64,000 nt of DNA from Aquimonas voraii (GCF_900101825.1 NZ_FNAG01000012.1:44066-108065); one strand, 5' to 3'; positions 1-9,178 are shown, counted from the first letter of the stretch. Notes: generated from the letters alone by a model not told the origin. Numbers and translations: made by a program.

Positions 1-853
1 CCACGCCGAACTCGACCAGGTCCTCGCGAATCAGCTTAAGGCACCAGTTCAGGCCCTTGTCGAACAGCTTGCGGTAGTCGGCCTCGCTGCCGAGCAGCTG
101 CTTGCAGCGCTCGATCAGGGCGTCGATATGGGTTTCCTTGTCGCCGCCCTGGCTTTCGTCGGCGGGCAGGGTGGCCTCGACTTCCGAAGCGCGGTGGCGG
201 AAGTCATCGCCGATCTCGCTGCGCAGCTCGCGCGCGATGTCGACCACGTAGTCGCCCTTGTAGCCGTTGTCGGGGAACCGTGGCTGCTCGCCGCACAGCT
301 CCAGGTAGCGTAGCCAGACGCTGACGGCGAGGATGTCCATCTGCCGGCCCGCGTCATTGACGTAGTACTCGCGCTGCACGCTGTGGCCGTAGGCCTCCAG
401 CAGGTTGGCCACCGAGGCGCCGTAGGCGGCGCCGCGGCCGTGGCCGACGTGCAGCGGGCCGTTCGGGTTCGCCGAGACGAACTCGACGGTGACCGATTCG
501 CGCGAATCCTCGGGCTGGCAGCCATAGCGCTCGCCCTGTTCCAGCACGCGGCGCAGGGTGCCGATACGGCAGGCCTGGTTCAGGCGGAAGTTGATGAACC
601 CGGGACCGGCGACCTCGACGGCCTCGATATGCTGCGACTTCGGCACGGTGCGGGCGATGGCTTCGGCCAGCTCGCGCGGCTTGCGGCCCGCCGCCTTCGA
701 CAGCAGCAGGGCGACATTGCTGGCGTAGTCGCCGTGTTCGCGGTTCTTGCTGCGCTCAATGACGAAGTCGGGCTCGTTCTCGAAGGACAACTCGCCGGCC
801 CGCTTCATGTCGAGCAGGGCCTGCAGAACGAGTTCGCGCAAATGGTCTTTCAC
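1..853 (-). CDS. argS: Arginyl-tRNA synthetase, N-terminal part (runs off window)
   Basis: Charges tRNA-Arg with arginine in the cytoplasm; class I aminoacyl-tRNA synthetase. The reading frame is open from the GTG at 853 to the window edge, so only about 284 N-terminal residues are present. The N-terminal additional (Add1-like) domain begins VKDHLRELVLQALLDMK, and the class I signature appears as NPNGPLHVGHGRGAAYG (HIGH motif as HVGH), followed by EYYVNDAG, a typical ArgRS block. GTG at 853 is chosen because the N-terminus fits the family and a -10 element lies just upstream. The catalytic C-terminal half and anticodon-binding domain lie outside the window. The identification is secure. Confidence 0.96.
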   Translation of the reverse strand, partial: MKDHLRELVLQALLDMKRAGELSFENEPDFVIERSKNREHGDYASNVALLLSKAAGRKPRELAEAIARTVPKSQHIEAVEVAGPGFINFRLNQACRIGTLRRVLEQGERYGCQPEDSRESVTVEFVSANPNGPLHVGHGRGAAYGASVANLLEAYGHSVQREYYVNDAGRQMDILAVSVWLRYLELCGEQPRFPDNGYKGDYVVDIARELRSEIGDDFRHRASEVEATLPADESQGGDKETHIDALIERCKQLLGSEADYRKLFDKGLNWCLKLIREDLVEFGV

Positions 854-884
854 GGCGGCACACGGGGCGGGGAGCGGACCGCGC

Positions 885-890
885 ACTATA
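885..890 (-). promoter_or_regulatory. Candidate extended -10 element for argS
   Basis: Read on the minus strand this is TGC-TATAGT-GCGCGG, a near-consensus -10 with a TGN extension, 32 bp before the GTG start. No convincing -35. It matches the core pattern seen upstream of other genes in the window. Confidence 0.55.
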
Positions 891-1004
891 GCAGTTCGCA
901 TCCCGGCGCAAGCGCAAGAAGCACGAGGACGGCGCGCCCAAGTGCTGGCGCGGACAAAGGATTTCGGCTGCCGCAGCCGGGCCCCGGGGCAGGGCGCGCT
1001 GGGA

Positions 1005-2081
1005 TCACGCGCCCACGCACAGACCGGCGGCGGCGGTGAACGCGTGCAACACCTCGCTGCCGCTGGCCGCGCGCTGGAAGCTGCAGCTGGGGCGAGCGAG
1101 TTCAGCCACCAGCCCGCGCATGCAGACGACGTTCTCGCGCTTGCCGGCGCCCAGCCAGGCCTCGCCCTCGGTCGAAGCGAAGCGGTGCAGCTCTTCGAGG
1201 TAGCGGGTCTGCGCATGCAGCAGGAAGTCGCGGCAGGGCTGGGCCGAGTTGGCCGCGCCCAGCCGACGGCCGGCGCGCATCTCGCGCTCTTCGGCCAGCT
1301 CGCGTGCACTGCGCAGCAGCGCGCCGAAGGGTTCGCCGACGTTTGCGGTATCGAGGTCGGCGGCGATGCAGGCGAGATGCAGGCCGCGCCGCGCCGAAGC
1401 CCGCGTCGACAGCGCCGGTGCGCGTTGCGCCAGCCACTGCGGCAGGCGCGATGCCAGCGCGCCGCCGCCAGCGACGAGCTCGGCGCTGTTGTCCGCGCCC
1501 TCGGGGTCGGGTGCGCTGGGCGAGGGGCGGGCGTCGAAGGTGCTGCCGGCAATCATCAGCCCCAGCGCCAGATGGAGCTGCGGCTCGCGCTCGGCGCTGA
1601 ATCCGCAGACGGCAAGGATGCGCAGCGCTTCAGCGATGCTGGCCGCTTCGTTCGCACCCACGGGCGCTTCGTGATGGCCATGCTCGCGCTGGCGCAGGTC
1701 ATGGGTGGCGGCGAACAGTTCCAGCGCCAGCCAGTCCTCATGTCCAAGCGCAGCGGCAGCGGGATGGGCATACAGGCTGTCGATCCGCTCCAGCAGCAGA
1801 TGCAGCGCATGGGCTTCGTTGTGATAGGCGTGGAAATCGTTGCCGTAACGGCCGTGGCGCAGGCCCAGGCGGGCAACACCCAGCGCGATGGCGGCTTCGA
1901 GGCCGGCAATGCGGCCATCGCCCGCTGGCCCGAACCGACGGGCCCATGCAGCGTGCCGACAGCGCAGGCGCGGCAGCAGATCGGGCAGTTCGCGCTCGAC
2001 CAGGGCGAGCGCCGAGGCCGCGTCCGGCAGCTGCCGCTCGGTCTCGTCGGTGGGGTAGGCATCGCCCAGGTCGAAGATCAT
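1005..2081 (-). CDS. HD-superfamily phosphohydrolase-like protein of unknown substrate
   Basis: 358-residue soluble protein with no signal peptide. It has an HD-like metal-binding pattern: YHNEAH with H87 and H91, then ATHDLRQ with H127-D128 on a predicted helix, followed by NEAASIAEALR. This arrangement is typical of predicted metal-dependent HD phosphohydrolases. The C-terminal half (about 220-358) is Ala/Leu/Arg-rich helical and unrecognised; it could extend the HD fold. The gene has its own promoter-like element and follows an intrinsic terminator for the gene upstream, so it is probably monocistronic. The substrate cannot be inferred. The HD assignment rests on motif spacing only. Confidence 0.6.
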   Translation of the reverse strand: MIFDLGDAYPTDETERQLPDAASALALVERELPDLLPRLRCRHAAWARRFGPAGDGRIAGLEAAIALGVARLGLRHGRYGNDFHAYHNEAHALHLLLERIDSLYAHPAAAALGHEDWLALELFAATHDLRQREHGHHEAPVGANEAASIAEALRILAVCGFSAEREPQLHLALGLMIAGSTFDARPSPSAPDPEGADNSAELVAGGGALASRLPQWLAQRAPALSTRASARRGLHLACIAADLDTANVGEPFGALLRSARELAEEREMRAGRRLGAANSAQPCRDFLLHAQTRYLEELHRFASTEGEAWLGAGKRENVVCMRGLVAELARPSCSFQRAASGSEVLHAFTAAAGLCVGA

Positions 2082-2109
2082 TGGCGCCGCGGCTGCAAAG
2101 TTCAGCCGG

Positions 2110-2115
2110 AGTATA
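2110..2115 (-). promoter_or_regulatory. Candidate -10 element for the HD-like gene
   Basis: Minus-strand reading GCC-TATACT-CCGGC, 29 bp before the ATG at 2081. It sits directly downstream of the terminator hairpin of the preceding gene, so transcription would restart immediately after termination. No clear -35. Confidence 0.45.
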
Positions 2116-2120
2116 GGCGT

Positions 2121-2154
2121 GAAAACGGCCGGAGCGATGGCGCACTCCGGCCGT
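2121..2154 (-). terminator. Intrinsic terminator after the TM2-like gene
   Basis: Perfect 10-bp inverted repeat ACGGCCGGAG / CTCCGGCCGT (2125-2134 and 2145-2154) with a 10-nt loop. On the minus strand it is followed by TTTTC. It lies 25 bp past the stop of the gene ending at 2179. Confidence 0.75.
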
Positions 2155-2178
2155 CGGATGTGCAGCTGTGCGTTTTCG

Positions 2179-2394
2179 TCAGCCGCGTCGCGGCTCGTAC
2201 ACCGCCGCGTGGATGCAGGCCAGCAGGTTGGCGATCCAGCCGCCGAGGGTGAAGGTCACCAGCCACAGCACGCCGCCCAGCACGAACCAGAACAGGGCCC
2301 ACAGCACGCGCCCCTGCACCAGCTGGCCGAGGCCCGGGATGAACAGGCTGCACAGCGCTGCAATCACGTTGCCGCCGGATCCGCGTCCACTCAT
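2179..2394 (-). CDS. Small TM2-domain-like inner membrane protein
   Basis: 71-residue protein. It starts MSGRGSGGNVIAALCS and has a short Gly-rich head, then FIPGLGQLVQGR, the hallmark turn of TM2-type small membrane proteins, and two hydrophobic segments (about residues 10-24 and 31-50) ending AAVYEPRRG. The ATG at 2394 is preferred over upstream in-frame starts because AAGGAGAG lies 5-6 bp ahead of it and upstream residues have no family character. Function unknown; TM2 proteins are widespread and poorly characterised. A strong terminator follows. Confidence 0.7.
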   Translation of the reverse strand: MSGRGSGGNVIAALCSLFIPGLGQLVQGRVLWALFWFVLGGVLWLVTFTLGGWIANLLACIHAAVYEPRRG

Positions 2395-2524
2395 CGTTCG
2401 CTCTCCTTGGTTTCGATGGGTCCGGCCGTCGAACCTGTGAGACACCAGACACTCCATGGCCGGGCCCGCCCTGACGCCGCCGGCCACACCTGGGTGACTG
2501 GCGGCGTTCAGCGCGGAGCAGGTT

Positions 2525-4516
2525 TCAATGGCCGACCGGCTTGTTCTTCAGGTGCTGGTCGAGGAAGGCCAGCATCGCGCCATAGCCGCGGATCTGGTTG
2601 GCCTTCTTCGAGAAACCGTGGCCCTCGTCCTCGAACAGCACGTACTCGACCGGCACGCCGTTCTTGCGCACGGCCTCGACGATGTCGTCGCTCTCGGCCT
2701 GGATCACGCGCGGATCGTTGGCGCCCTGCAGCACCATCAGTGGCTTGGTGATCTTGTCGGCGTGGAACAGCGGCGAGGTCTCGGTGAGGAACTCACGCTG
2801 GGTGTTGGGATTGCCGATCTCCTGGTAGAGCGCGTCGCGGAAGCTCTCCCAGTAGGGCGGGATGCTCTCGAGCGTACGCAGCCAGTTGGAGACGCCGAAG
2901 ATGTTGACGCCGACATCGAACTCCTCCGGATGGAAGGCGAGTGCTGCCAGCGTCATGTAGCCGCCGTAGCTGCCGCCGGCGATGCCGATGCGGTCCGGGT
3001 CGACGTAGGGCAGGCTCTGCAGGTACTTCTTGGCCTCGATGCAGTCCCACAGCGGCTCGCGGCCGTGTTTGCCGTCGTCGGCGGTGAAGAAGGTCTTGCC
3101 GTAGCCCGAACTGCCGCGGTTGTTGATGCCGAGCACCACATAGCCGTGGTTGGCGAGGTACTGCAGCACCGCGCTGTAGGCGCGGGTGGTCTGGCCGCCG
3201 GGGCCGCCGTGCACCCAGACGATGGCCGGCGCGCGGTTCTCGGCCGTGGCCTGGTGCGGCTTCCACAGGATGTTCGGAATCTCCATCCCGTCGAAGCTCT
3301 TGAAGCGCACCACCTCGGTCTGCACAAGGTCCTCGGGCTGGATCTTCGGGTTCAGCGAATTCGTCAGCCGCACCGGCTCGCTGGCCGCGAAGTCGAGCAC
3401 ATAGAGGTCGCTGGGCTGGCGGTCGCCGTTGACGTAGAAGGCCATGCGGTCTTCGCTGCGGGCGATCGAGATTCCGCGGATCTCGCCCGAGGGCAGCTCC
3501 GGAAGGGCCTTGGCCGCGCCGGTGGCGGCGTCGTAGAGCTCGATCTGCGTACTGCCGTCGACATTGACCGCGGTGACTCGATACTTGCCGTCATGGCTGA
3601 AGTAACTGGCGACGATGTCCCAGTCGGCGGCCTGCACTTCTTCATGCGTGCCGTCGGTGAGGCTCATGCGGCGCAGGCGCATGAACTCGGTGCCCTCATT
3701 GGTCGTGTAGTACAGCCAGCCCGAGTCGCGGCTGAAATCCTGGGCCGCGACCTGGGCGCGCTGGTCGGGGTTGGACACCTCGCGCATCTCGCCGCTGGCG
3801 ACGTTGCGCACCCACAGCTGGTTCTCGCTGGTGGTCAGCGACTTGGACAGGGCCATCCAGCGCTGGTCGGGGGAGATCGCGACGGGCTCGTAGCCCTCGT
3901 CGTTCTGGAACAGCAGCTCGGCCGTGTAGTCCTTGGCCGAGTAGCGGTAGACGTCGAAGAAGCGCGGGTCGCGGCCGTTGTGGATGACGAAGAAGCTCTC
4001 GCCATCGTGGCTGAAGCCGCCGAACTCGGCGCGCAGGTTGTCGCCCGGGGTGAGGTCGCGCTCGCTGCCGTCGGCCTCGATCACATACAGATGGTTGAGC
4101 TCGTTGCCGCCCTGGTCGCGGGTGATCAGGCGGCGGTCGTCCTTCGGGAAGAAGGCCACGCCGTAACTGTTGTCGGTGCTGCTGGTGGTGACGGCCTTCC
4201 ACTCACCGCCGCCGACCGGCATCTCGTAGACGTTCCAGACGCCGCTGCGGTTGGACGAGAACAGAATGCGCGACTCGTCGGCCGAGAACGAGGCGCCGGC
4301 CACCGACACGGTGTCGACGAAGTCCTCGATGCTGTACTGCTGGGTGGGGCGCGCGATGGCCGGTGCCGCGGCGGGCGCCGGGCTCTCGGTCGGTGCGCTG
4401 GCGCTAGGCGGCGCCTCATGGCTGCCGCAGGCAGCGAGCGCGAACACGGCCGCCAGTGCCAGCGCACGGCGGGTCAGCGTGGAATACGACGGCGGTTTCA
4501 GCGTGGACCCTTGCAT
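2525..4516 (-). CDS. Prolyl oligopeptidase family (S9) lipoprotein peptidase
   Basis: 663-residue exported serine peptidase. The N-terminus is a lipoprotein signal, basic MQGSTLK...TRR, hydrophobic core, lipobox LAAC with Cys30, then a Pro/Ala/Ser linker to about 60. Residues about 60-400 form a beta-propeller of WD40/TolB-like repeats (FSADESRILFSSNRSG, SPDQRWMAL). The C-terminal alpha/beta hydrolase has GGSYGG (Ser516), GANDPRV (Asp601) and DEGHGF (His633), the complete S9 triad. The ATG at 4516 is chosen because GGGAG lies upstream and the signal peptide starts there. It is divergent from ubiA. Likely degrades short peptides in the envelope; S9B/S9C-type specificity cannot be settled here. 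Confidence 0.92.
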   Translation of the reverse strand: MQGSTLKPPSYSTLTRRALALAAVFALAACGSHEAPPSASAPTESPAPAAAPAIARPTQQYSIEDFVDTVSVAGASFSADESRILFSSNRSGVWNVYEMPVGGGEWKAVTTSSTDNSYGVAFFPKDDRRLITRDQGGNELNHLYVIEADGSERDLTPGDNLRAEFGGFSHDGESFFVIHNGRDPRFFDVYRYSAKDYTAELLFQNDEGYEPVAISPDQRWMALSKSLTTSENQLWVRNVASGEMREVSNPDQRAQVAAQDFSRDSGWLYYTTNEGTEFMRLRRMSLTDGTHEEVQAADWDIVASYFSHDGKYRVTAVNVDGSTQIELYDAATGAAKALPELPSGEIRGISIARSEDRMAFYVNGDRQPSDLYVLDFAASEPVRLTNSLNPKIQPEDLVQTEVVRFKSFDGMEIPNILWKPHQATAENRAPAIVWVHGGPGGQTTRAYSAVLQYLANHGYVVLGINNRGSSGYGKTFFTADDGKHGREPLWDCIEAKKYLQSLPYVDPDRIGIAGGSYGGYMTLAALAFHPEEFDVGVNIFGVSNWLRTLESIPPYWESFRDALYQEIGNPNTQREFLTETSPLFHADKITKPLMVLQGANDPRVIQAESDDIVEAVRKNGVPVEYVLFEDEGHGFSKKANQIRGYGAMLAFLDQHLKNKPVGH

Positions 4517-4546
4517 GGCGCGACTCCCTTCGGCGTTGGGGACCGC

Positions 4547-4552
4547 ACTGTA
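4547..4552 (-). promoter_or_regulatory. Candidate -10 element for the S9 peptidase gene
   Basis: Minus-strand reading TGC-TACAGT-GCGG, 31 bp before the ATG at 4516; TGN extension present, -35 weak. Confidence 0.5.
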
Positions 4553-4596
4553 GCAAGGCAGGACAGCACTTCCAGTGCCAGACGCGACGCGGCTGC

Positions 4597-4602
4597 TAAC
4601 GT
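4597..4602 (+). promoter_or_regulatory. Candidate -10 element for ubiA
   Basis: TGC-TAACGT-AATGC, 27 bp before the ubiA ATG and divergent from the S9 peptidase promoter. It fits the window-wide TANNNT pattern but is the weakest match of the set. Confidence 0.35.
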
Positions 4603-4628
4603 AATGCACCCGCCTGCTGCGACCGGCC

Positions 4629-5630
4629 ATGACTCCGCGCCCACCCAAACCCGCCCCGCGCCCGCTGCCGCCGCGTCCGGGCGAGCGCCCGCGACCCAAG
4701 CCGCCGGGCCCGCCGCGCCGCGCGCCCGTGCCGGCTGCGCCCATTGAGCGCTACAGCAGCGCCTGGTGGCGCGAGCGCCTGCCGCACTGGTGGAAACTGG
4801 TGCGCGCGGATCGCCCGATCGGCTGGCTGCTGCTGCTGTGGCCGACGCTGTGGGGCCTGTGGCTGGCGGCCGAAGGCTTTCCGCCGCTGGGGACGCTGGC
4901 CATCTTCGTCGCCGGCGTCTGGCTGACGCGCTCGGCCGGGTGTGTGATCAACGACTACCACGACCGTTGGCTGGATGGTGCCGTCGCGCGCACCCGCGAG
5001 CGGCCGATCGTCAGCGGTGCGGTGCCGCCTCGCGAGGCCCTGGCGGTGTTCGCGGTGCTCATGCTGGTGGCCTTCGTGCTGGTGCTGTTCACCAACGCCC
5101 TGACCATCGGGCTTGCCGGCATCGCCGCCGTGCTCGCCGCGACCTATCCGCTGCTGAAGCGCTACACCTTCTTCCCGCAGGTCTATCTGGGCATCGCCTT
5201 CGGCTGGTCGATTCCGATGGGCTTCGCCGCGGTCACCGGCGACGTGCCGCCGCTGGCCTGGCTGCTGTTCCTGGCCAACGTGCTCTGGAGCACCGCCTAC
5301 GACACCTGGTACGCGATGGTCGACCGCGAGGACGACCGGCGCATGCGCGCGAAATCCACGGCGATCCTGCTGGGCGACGCCGACCTGATGGGCATCGGCG
5401 TGCTGCAGGCGAGCTTCCTGCTCACCCTGACGCTGGTTGGCCAGCGCGCCGAACTCGGGATCTACTGGAACGGCGGACTTGCCGTGGCCGCGGCGCTGAT
5501 CGCCTGGCAGTTCTGGCAGGCCCGCAGCCGCGCGCGCGAGGCCTGCTTCAAGGCCTTCCTGCACAACAACTGGGTCGGCCTGGTGGTGTTCGCCGGCGCG
5601 GTCATCGATTTGGGTCTGAAGCCCGCATAG
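4629..5630 (+). CDS. ubiA: 4-hydroxybenzoate polyprenyltransferase
   Basis: 333-residue integral membrane enzyme that attaches the polyprenyl chain to 4-hydroxybenzoate in ubiquinone synthesis. After a Pro/Arg-rich cytoplasmic tail (about 1-45) come [19 protein letters not shown] and about eight hydrophobic segments. The first Asp-rich motif is [10 protein letters not shown] and the second DREDDRRM, the two Mg-prenyl diphosphate sites of UbiA. The extension makes it longer than the usual ~290 residues; an internal start near the MVDR-type region is excluded because the TM1 block would be lost. The stop codon TAG lies inside a dispersed palindromic repeat (5625-5648). Confidence 0.95.
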   Translation: MTPRPPKPAPRPLPPRPGERPRPKPPGPPRRAPVPAAPIERYSSAWWRERLPHWWKLVRADRPIGWLLLLWPTLWGLWLAAEGFPPLGTLAIFVAGVWLTRSAGCVINDYHDRWLDGAVARTRERPIVSGAVPPREALAVFAVLMLVAFVLVLFTNALTIGLAGIAAVLAATYPLLKRYTFFPQVYLGIAFGWSIPMGFAAVTGDVPPLAWLLFLANVLWSTAYDTWYAMVDREDDRRMRAKSTAILLGDADLMGIGVLQASFLLTLTLVGQRAELGIYWNGGLAVAAALIAWQFWQARSRAREACFKAFLHNNWVGLVVFAGAVIDLGLKPA

Positions 5631-5648
5631 GGTGGGTCCTGGCCCACC
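5625..5648 (+). repeat. Palindromic repeat, copy A (overlaps ubiA stop)
   Basis: GCATAGGGTGGG then TCCTGGCCCACC: an imperfect palindrome related to the copies at 5735, 5922, 62048 and 63561. The TAG inside it is the ubiA stop codon. Confidence 0.75.
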
Positions 5649-5734
5649 AGGGCCTGGATGCTCGCCCCGGTCATAGGTGCTGGCGCGCTGCCTCGCTTTA
5701 CGAAACGCCGAGCGCTCAGGCCCGCTTCGAGCTC

Positions 5735-5756
5735 ATGGTGGGCCAGGGCCCACCCT
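5735..5756 (-). repeat. Palindromic repeat, copy B (inverted)
   Basis: Reverse complement AGGGTGGGCCCTGGCCCACC followed by ATGAGCTC, identical over about 27 bp to copy E at 63561-63590. Confidence 0.75.
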
Positions 5757-5921
5757 GCGCGCTCCCGCCAGGCGGGCCCTCGGCGCGCGGCAGGGTGCGG
5801 TGCTGGGCCAGGCGCCTCTTGATCCTTCGCGAGGATCTTGCCCATGCGCGATTCGATGCCTCGCGCGGACCTCAGGCATGCGCTGCGGCGCGTCGCATCG
5901 AAGGTGGCAGGCTTCGGCTCT

Positions 5922-5945
5922 GCATAGGGAGGGCCCTGGCCCACC
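5922..5945 (+). repeat. Palindromic repeat, copy C
   Basis: GCATAGGGAGGG then CCCTGGCCCACC; two mismatches from copy A over the core and same orientation. Confidence 0.75.
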
Positions 5946-6030
5946 GAGGGCTCGATCCCGCCGCGGTCATTCACGTCGGCGGACCTGTACTCCTCATCGC
6001 AAAGGGGTGCTGGGCGCCGTTGCAAGGCCC

Positions 6031-6765
6031 TCAGCGTCTGCCGGCCAAGGGCGCCCGTGCCACCGCCAGCACGCGCACCTCGATCGCCCCAGCGCGGCGA
6101 CACGCGCGAGTGGCTTCGAGCATCGAGCTGCCGGTGGTGATCACGTCGTCGACCAGCAGCACGCGCTGTCCGCGCATCGCGGCACTGGCGACGAAGGCGC
6201 CGCGCAGGTTGCGCCGACGCGCGCGGGCGTCGAGGCCGGTCTGCGGCGCGGTGGCGCGAACCCGCTTCAGCCAGTCCTGCCGCAGCGGCAGATCGAGCGT
6301 GCGCGCCAGCGGCCGCGCCAGTTCCAGCGCCTGGTTGTAGCCGCGCTCGGCCAGCCGCGTCCGATGCAGGGGCAGGGGCACGACGGCGTCGATACCGTCG
6401 ATCAAGGCCGCCAGCCTTGAGTCTTCCAGCAGCAGTTCCGCCAGCACCCGGCCGGCGGCCAGGTCGTGTGCGAACTTGAAGCGCGGCAGCCAGCGGTCGA
6501 CTGGATCGGCGTAGACGAAGGGTGCCAGCGCAGCGCTCGCCGGTGGCGGGCGCTTGAGGCAGCGCCCGCAGGCCGGCGCCGGCTGCGGGAGGGGCAGCGC
6601 GCAGCGTGGGCAGGCGCAGGCGTTGTGCGGCAGTGAATCGCGGCAATCGGCGCACAGGTCGCGGCCGGCTGCGCCGGGCGCACCGCAATGCAGGCAGCGA
6701 GGCGGCAGCAGCAGCCGGGTCAAGGCCTGCAGCGGGCGCCGCCATGTCCATACGCCGGCGTTCAT
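6031..6765 (-). CDS. comF: ComF family phosphoribosyltransferase-like protein
   Basis: 244 residues. The N-terminal zinc-ribbon-like region has CLHC (about 24-27), CADC, CPRC and CGRC pairs. The C-terminal PRT domain carries the PRPP-binding loop [14 protein letters not shown]. ComF proteins are linked to DNA uptake and transformation and, in some species, to single-strand DNA handling. No other competence gene lies nearby; the gene is divergent from the biotin genes, an arrangement common in gammaproteobacteria. Length and motif order match the family well. Confidence 0.9.
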   Translation of the reverse strand: MNAGVWTWRRPLQALTRLLLPPRCLHCGAPGAAGRDLCADCRDSLPHNACACPRCALPLPQPAPACGRCLKRPPPASAALAPFVYADPVDRWLPRFKFAHDLAAGRVLAELLLEDSRLAALIDGIDAVVPLPLHRTRLAERGYNQALELARPLARTLDLPLRQDWLKRVRATAPQTGLDARARRRNLRGAFVASAAMRGQRVLLVDDVITTGSSMLEATRACRRAGAIEVRVLAVARAPLAGRR

Positions 6766-6789
6766 TCCAGCACGCCCCGGGCCATCGAG

Positions 6790-6818
6790 TTGACAGGCAC
6801 AGCAGGGGTTTCCAGACT
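6790..6818 (+). promoter_or_regulatory. Candidate bioB promoter
   Basis: A perfect -35 TTGACA (6790-6795), a 17-bp spacer and a weak -10 CAGACT (6813-6818), 41 bp before the bioB ATG. I looked for a BirA-type inverted repeat here and did not see one. Confidence 0.45.
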
Positions 6819-6858
6819 TCCGCCTCTTTGTCCGCGCTGTCCGCGGGGAGTTTCACGC

Positions 6859-7866
6859 ATGGCTTCCGCCCTCCGTCACGACTGGACCCGCGAGGAAGTG
6901 GTCGCGCTGTTCGCGCTGCCCTTCCACGAGCTTCTGTTCCGCGCTGCAACCGTCCACCGCATGCATTTCAACCCGGACGAGGTGCAGATCTCCACCCTGT
7001 TGAGCGTCAAGACCGGCGGCTGTCCCGAGGACTGCAGCTACTGCCCGCAGGCCGCGCGCTACGCCACGGGCCTGAACGCACACAAGCTGATGGACCTGGA
7101 CGCCGTGCTGGAGAAGGCGAGGGCCGCGAAGGCCGCCGGCGCCACGCGCTTCTGCATGGGCGCGGCCTGGCGCTCGCCGAAGGACCGCGACGTCGAGAAG
7201 GTCGCCGCCATGATCGAGGGCGTCAATGCGCTGGGTCTCGAGACCTGCGCGACGCTCGGCATGCTCACCCCCGAGCAGGCCGAGCGCCTGAAGGGCGCGG
7301 GGCTGGCCTACTACAACCACAACCTCGACACCGCGCCGGAGTTCTACGACAGCGTGATCCGCACCCGCGAGTACCAGGATCGGCTGGACACCCTGGAGCA
7401 GGTGCGCCGCGTCGGCATGAAGACCTGCTGCGGCGGCATCGTCGGCATGGGCGAGACCCGTGAGCACCGCGCGGGCCTGCTGCAGACGCTGGCGAACATG
7501 GCCGAACATCCGGACTCGGTGCCGATCAACCGCCTGGTGCAGGTGCCCGGCACGCCGCTGCACGGCACCGCGGAGATCGACCCGCTGGAGTTCGTGCGCA
7601 CGATTGCGGTGGCCCGCATCCTGATGCCGGCTTCGATGGTGCGCCTGTCGGCCGGTCGCGAGGACATGAGCGACGAGCTGCAGGCACTGTGCTTCATGGC
7701 CGGCGCGAACTCGATTTTCTACGGCGAGAAGCTGCTCACCACCGGCAATCCCGACACGCAGAAGGACCAGGCCCTGTTCGCGCGTCTGGGTCTGAAACCC
7801 ATGCCCGCGCCGGCCCAGGGCGAGCACGTGCACGTCGATCTGAACGCCGTCGACTCGGCGGCCTAG
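6859..7866 (+). CDS. bioB: Biotin synthase
   Basis: 335-residue radical SAM enzyme that inserts sulfur into dethiobiotin, the last step of biotin synthesis. The [4Fe-4S] motif is [10 protein letters not shown] (Cys55, Cys59, Cys62), followed by PQAARY; further conserved blocks are [19 protein letters not shown] and [14 protein letters not shown] at 6859 is used because GGGGAG ends 8 bp upstream and the upstream in-frame sequence is antisense comF. First gene of bioB-bioF, 5 bp ahead of bioF. The upstream gap is shared with divergent comF. Confidence 0.97.
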   Translation: MASALRHDWTREEVVALFALPFHELLFRAATVHRMHFNPDEVQISTLLSVKTGGCPEDCSYCPQAARYATGLNAHKLMDLDAVLEKARAAKAAGATRFCMGAAWRSPKDRDVEKVAAMIEGVNALGLETCATLGMLTPEQAERLKGAGLAYYNHNLDTAPEFYDSVIRTREYQDRLDTLEQVRRVGMKTCCGGIVGMGETREHRAGLLQTLANMAEHPDSVPINRLVQVPGTPLHGTAEIDPLEFVRTIAVARILMPASMVRLSAGREDMSDELQALCFMAGANSIFYGEKLLTTGNPDTQKDQALFARLGLKPMPAPAQGEHVHVDLNAVDSAA

Positions 7867-7871
7867 ACGCC

Positions 7872-9092
7872 ATGGCCCGCCCTTCGCTGCTCACCGCGCT
7901 CGCCGAGGCCCGCGGCGTGCGCGCTGCGCAGAAGCGCTCGCGCACGCGGCGCACGGTGGAGCGCGCAGACGGTGCGCGGGTCTGGATCGACGGCCGCGAG
8001 CTGCTCAATTTCTGCAGCAACGACTACCTGGGCCTTGCCCGCAGTCTCGACGCCACCGCCGCGCTGCAGGAGGCGGCCGCCTGGCACGGTCTGGGCAGCA
8101 CGGCCTCGCATCTGGTCTGTGGCCACCACGCCGAGCACGCCGCGCTTGAGGCCGAACTGGCGGCCTTTGTCGCTTATCCGAAAGCCCTGCTGTTCGGCTC
8201 GGGCTATCTCGCCAATCTCGCCGTGCTGCAGACCCTGCTGGGCCGCGATGACCTCTGCGTGCAGGACCGGCTCAACCACGCCTGCCTGCTCGACGGTACC
8301 AAGCTCGCCGGCTGTGAGTTGAAGCGCTACCCGCATGCCGATGCCGAAGCCGCGCTGCGCCAGCTGCGGACGCGACCGGAGGCCGCGGCCCTGCTGGCGA
8401 CCGACGGCGTCTTCAGCATGGATGGCGACCTCGCGCCGCTGAACGATCTCGCGCTGATCGCGCGCGCCGAGAACGCGCTGCTGTTCGTGGATGACGCGCA
8501 TGGCCTTGGCGTGGTCGGCCCGGGCGGGCGCGGTTCCGTGGCCGCCGCCGGACTCGGCGTGAAGCAGGTGCCCTTGCTGATGCTGACGCTGGGCAAAGCC
8601 CTGGGCAGCTACGGTGCCGCCGTGTGCGGGCCGGCCGAGTTGATCGATGCGCTGGCCGAAAGCGCGCGGCCCTACCTCTACACCACGGCCCTGCCGCCGG
8701 CGGTCGCCGCGGCCACGCGGGCCAACCTGCGCGCGCTGCAGAACGAGCCCTGGCGGCGCTTCCACCTGGCCGGCCTGATCGCCCGCTTCAGCCGCGGCGC
8801 GCGCCGCCTGCGCCTGCCGATGATCGAATCGAGCACGCCGATCCAGCCGCTGCTGCTGGGCGACGAATCGCGTGCCCTGCACGCCGCGCGCGAGTTGGAA
8901 GCGCGCGGTCTGCTGGTCAGCGCGATCCGCCCGCCGACCGTGCCGGAAGGCAGCGCACGCCTGCGCATCACGCTGTCGGCGGCCCACAGCGAAGCGGATG
9001 TGGATCGACTGCTGGCGGCGCTGTCGGAATTGAGCCTTGAAAAGCGGGGCGTTGGGCTTGGGAATTCGGGATCGGCCGACACGCGCGGTTAG
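7872..9092 (+). CDS. bioF: 8-amino-7-oxononanoate synthase
   Basis: 406-residue PLP enzyme joining pimeloyl-ACP/CoA and alanine. It shows [10 protein letters not shown] near the N-terminus, the DGVFSMDGD and [11 protein letters not shown] blocks (Asp contacting PLP), and [12 protein letters not shown] with the Schiff-base Lys242. ATG at 7872 follows the bioB stop by 5 bp with no clear ribosome-binding site, so it is probably translationally coupled. The last about 15 codons ([16 protein letters not shown]) run through a degenerate copy of the GGGATTC repeat and are unlikely to be ancestral protein sequence. Confidence 0.95.
   Translation: MARPSLLTALAEARGVRAAQKRSRTRRTVERADGARVWIDGRELLNFCSNDYLGLARSLDATAALQEAAAWHGLGSTASHLVCGHHAEHAALEAELAAFVAYPKALLFGSGYLANLAVLQTLLGRDDLCVQDRLNHACLLDGTKLAGCELKRYPHADAEAALRQLRTRPEAAALLATDGVFSMDGDLAPLNDLALIARAENALLFVDDAHGLGVVGPGGRGSVAAAGLGVKQVPLLMLTLGKALGSYGAAVCGPAELIDALAESARPYLYTTALPPAVAAATRANLRALQNEPWRRFHLAGLIARFSRGARRLRLPMIESSTPIQPLLLGDESRALHAARELEARGLLVSAIRPPTVPEGSARLRITLSAAHSEADVDRLLAALSELSLEKRGVGLGNSGSADTRG
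9046..9075 (+). repeat. Degenerate GGGATTC-type repeat inside the bioF 3' end
   Basis: AAAGCGGGG...TTGGGAATTCGGGATCGG resembles the module GAGCCGGGATTGGGGATT. It is oriented towards the array at 9276-9337, forming a convergent pair around the bioF-bioH gap. Confidence 0.45.
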
Positions 9093-9178
9093 CGCTTGGC
9101 CGAGCCTGCGCCGGAAGCCTGAGATTCGCCCCGTGTGGCTGTGCGAGCCCTCTGGAAGCTGCAGATCCGCGCTCTGAA

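Larger units (their letters stand above)
5631..6030. other. 400-bp gap between ubiA and comF, repeat-filled, no gene
   Basis: It contains palindromic repeat copies A (its tail), B and C. Apparent long reading frames across it are continuations of frames antisense to or overlapping ubiA and comF and have no initiation signal or family match. Copies A and C also share flanking sequence (downstream CGGTCAT about 25 bp on), suggesting duplication of a longer unit. No terminator with a T-tract was seen. Confidence 0.7.

Noticed and set aside
2528..4747. 739-residue open frame on the plus strand opposite the S9 peptidase
   Set aside because: No initiation signal or family features, and the minus-strand protein has a full signal peptide and catalytic triad. 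Long antisense frames are expected at this GC content.
6766..6858. BirA operator upstream of bioB
   Set aside because: No TTGTAAACC / GGTTTACAA-type inverted repeat or close variant is present in the 93 bp.
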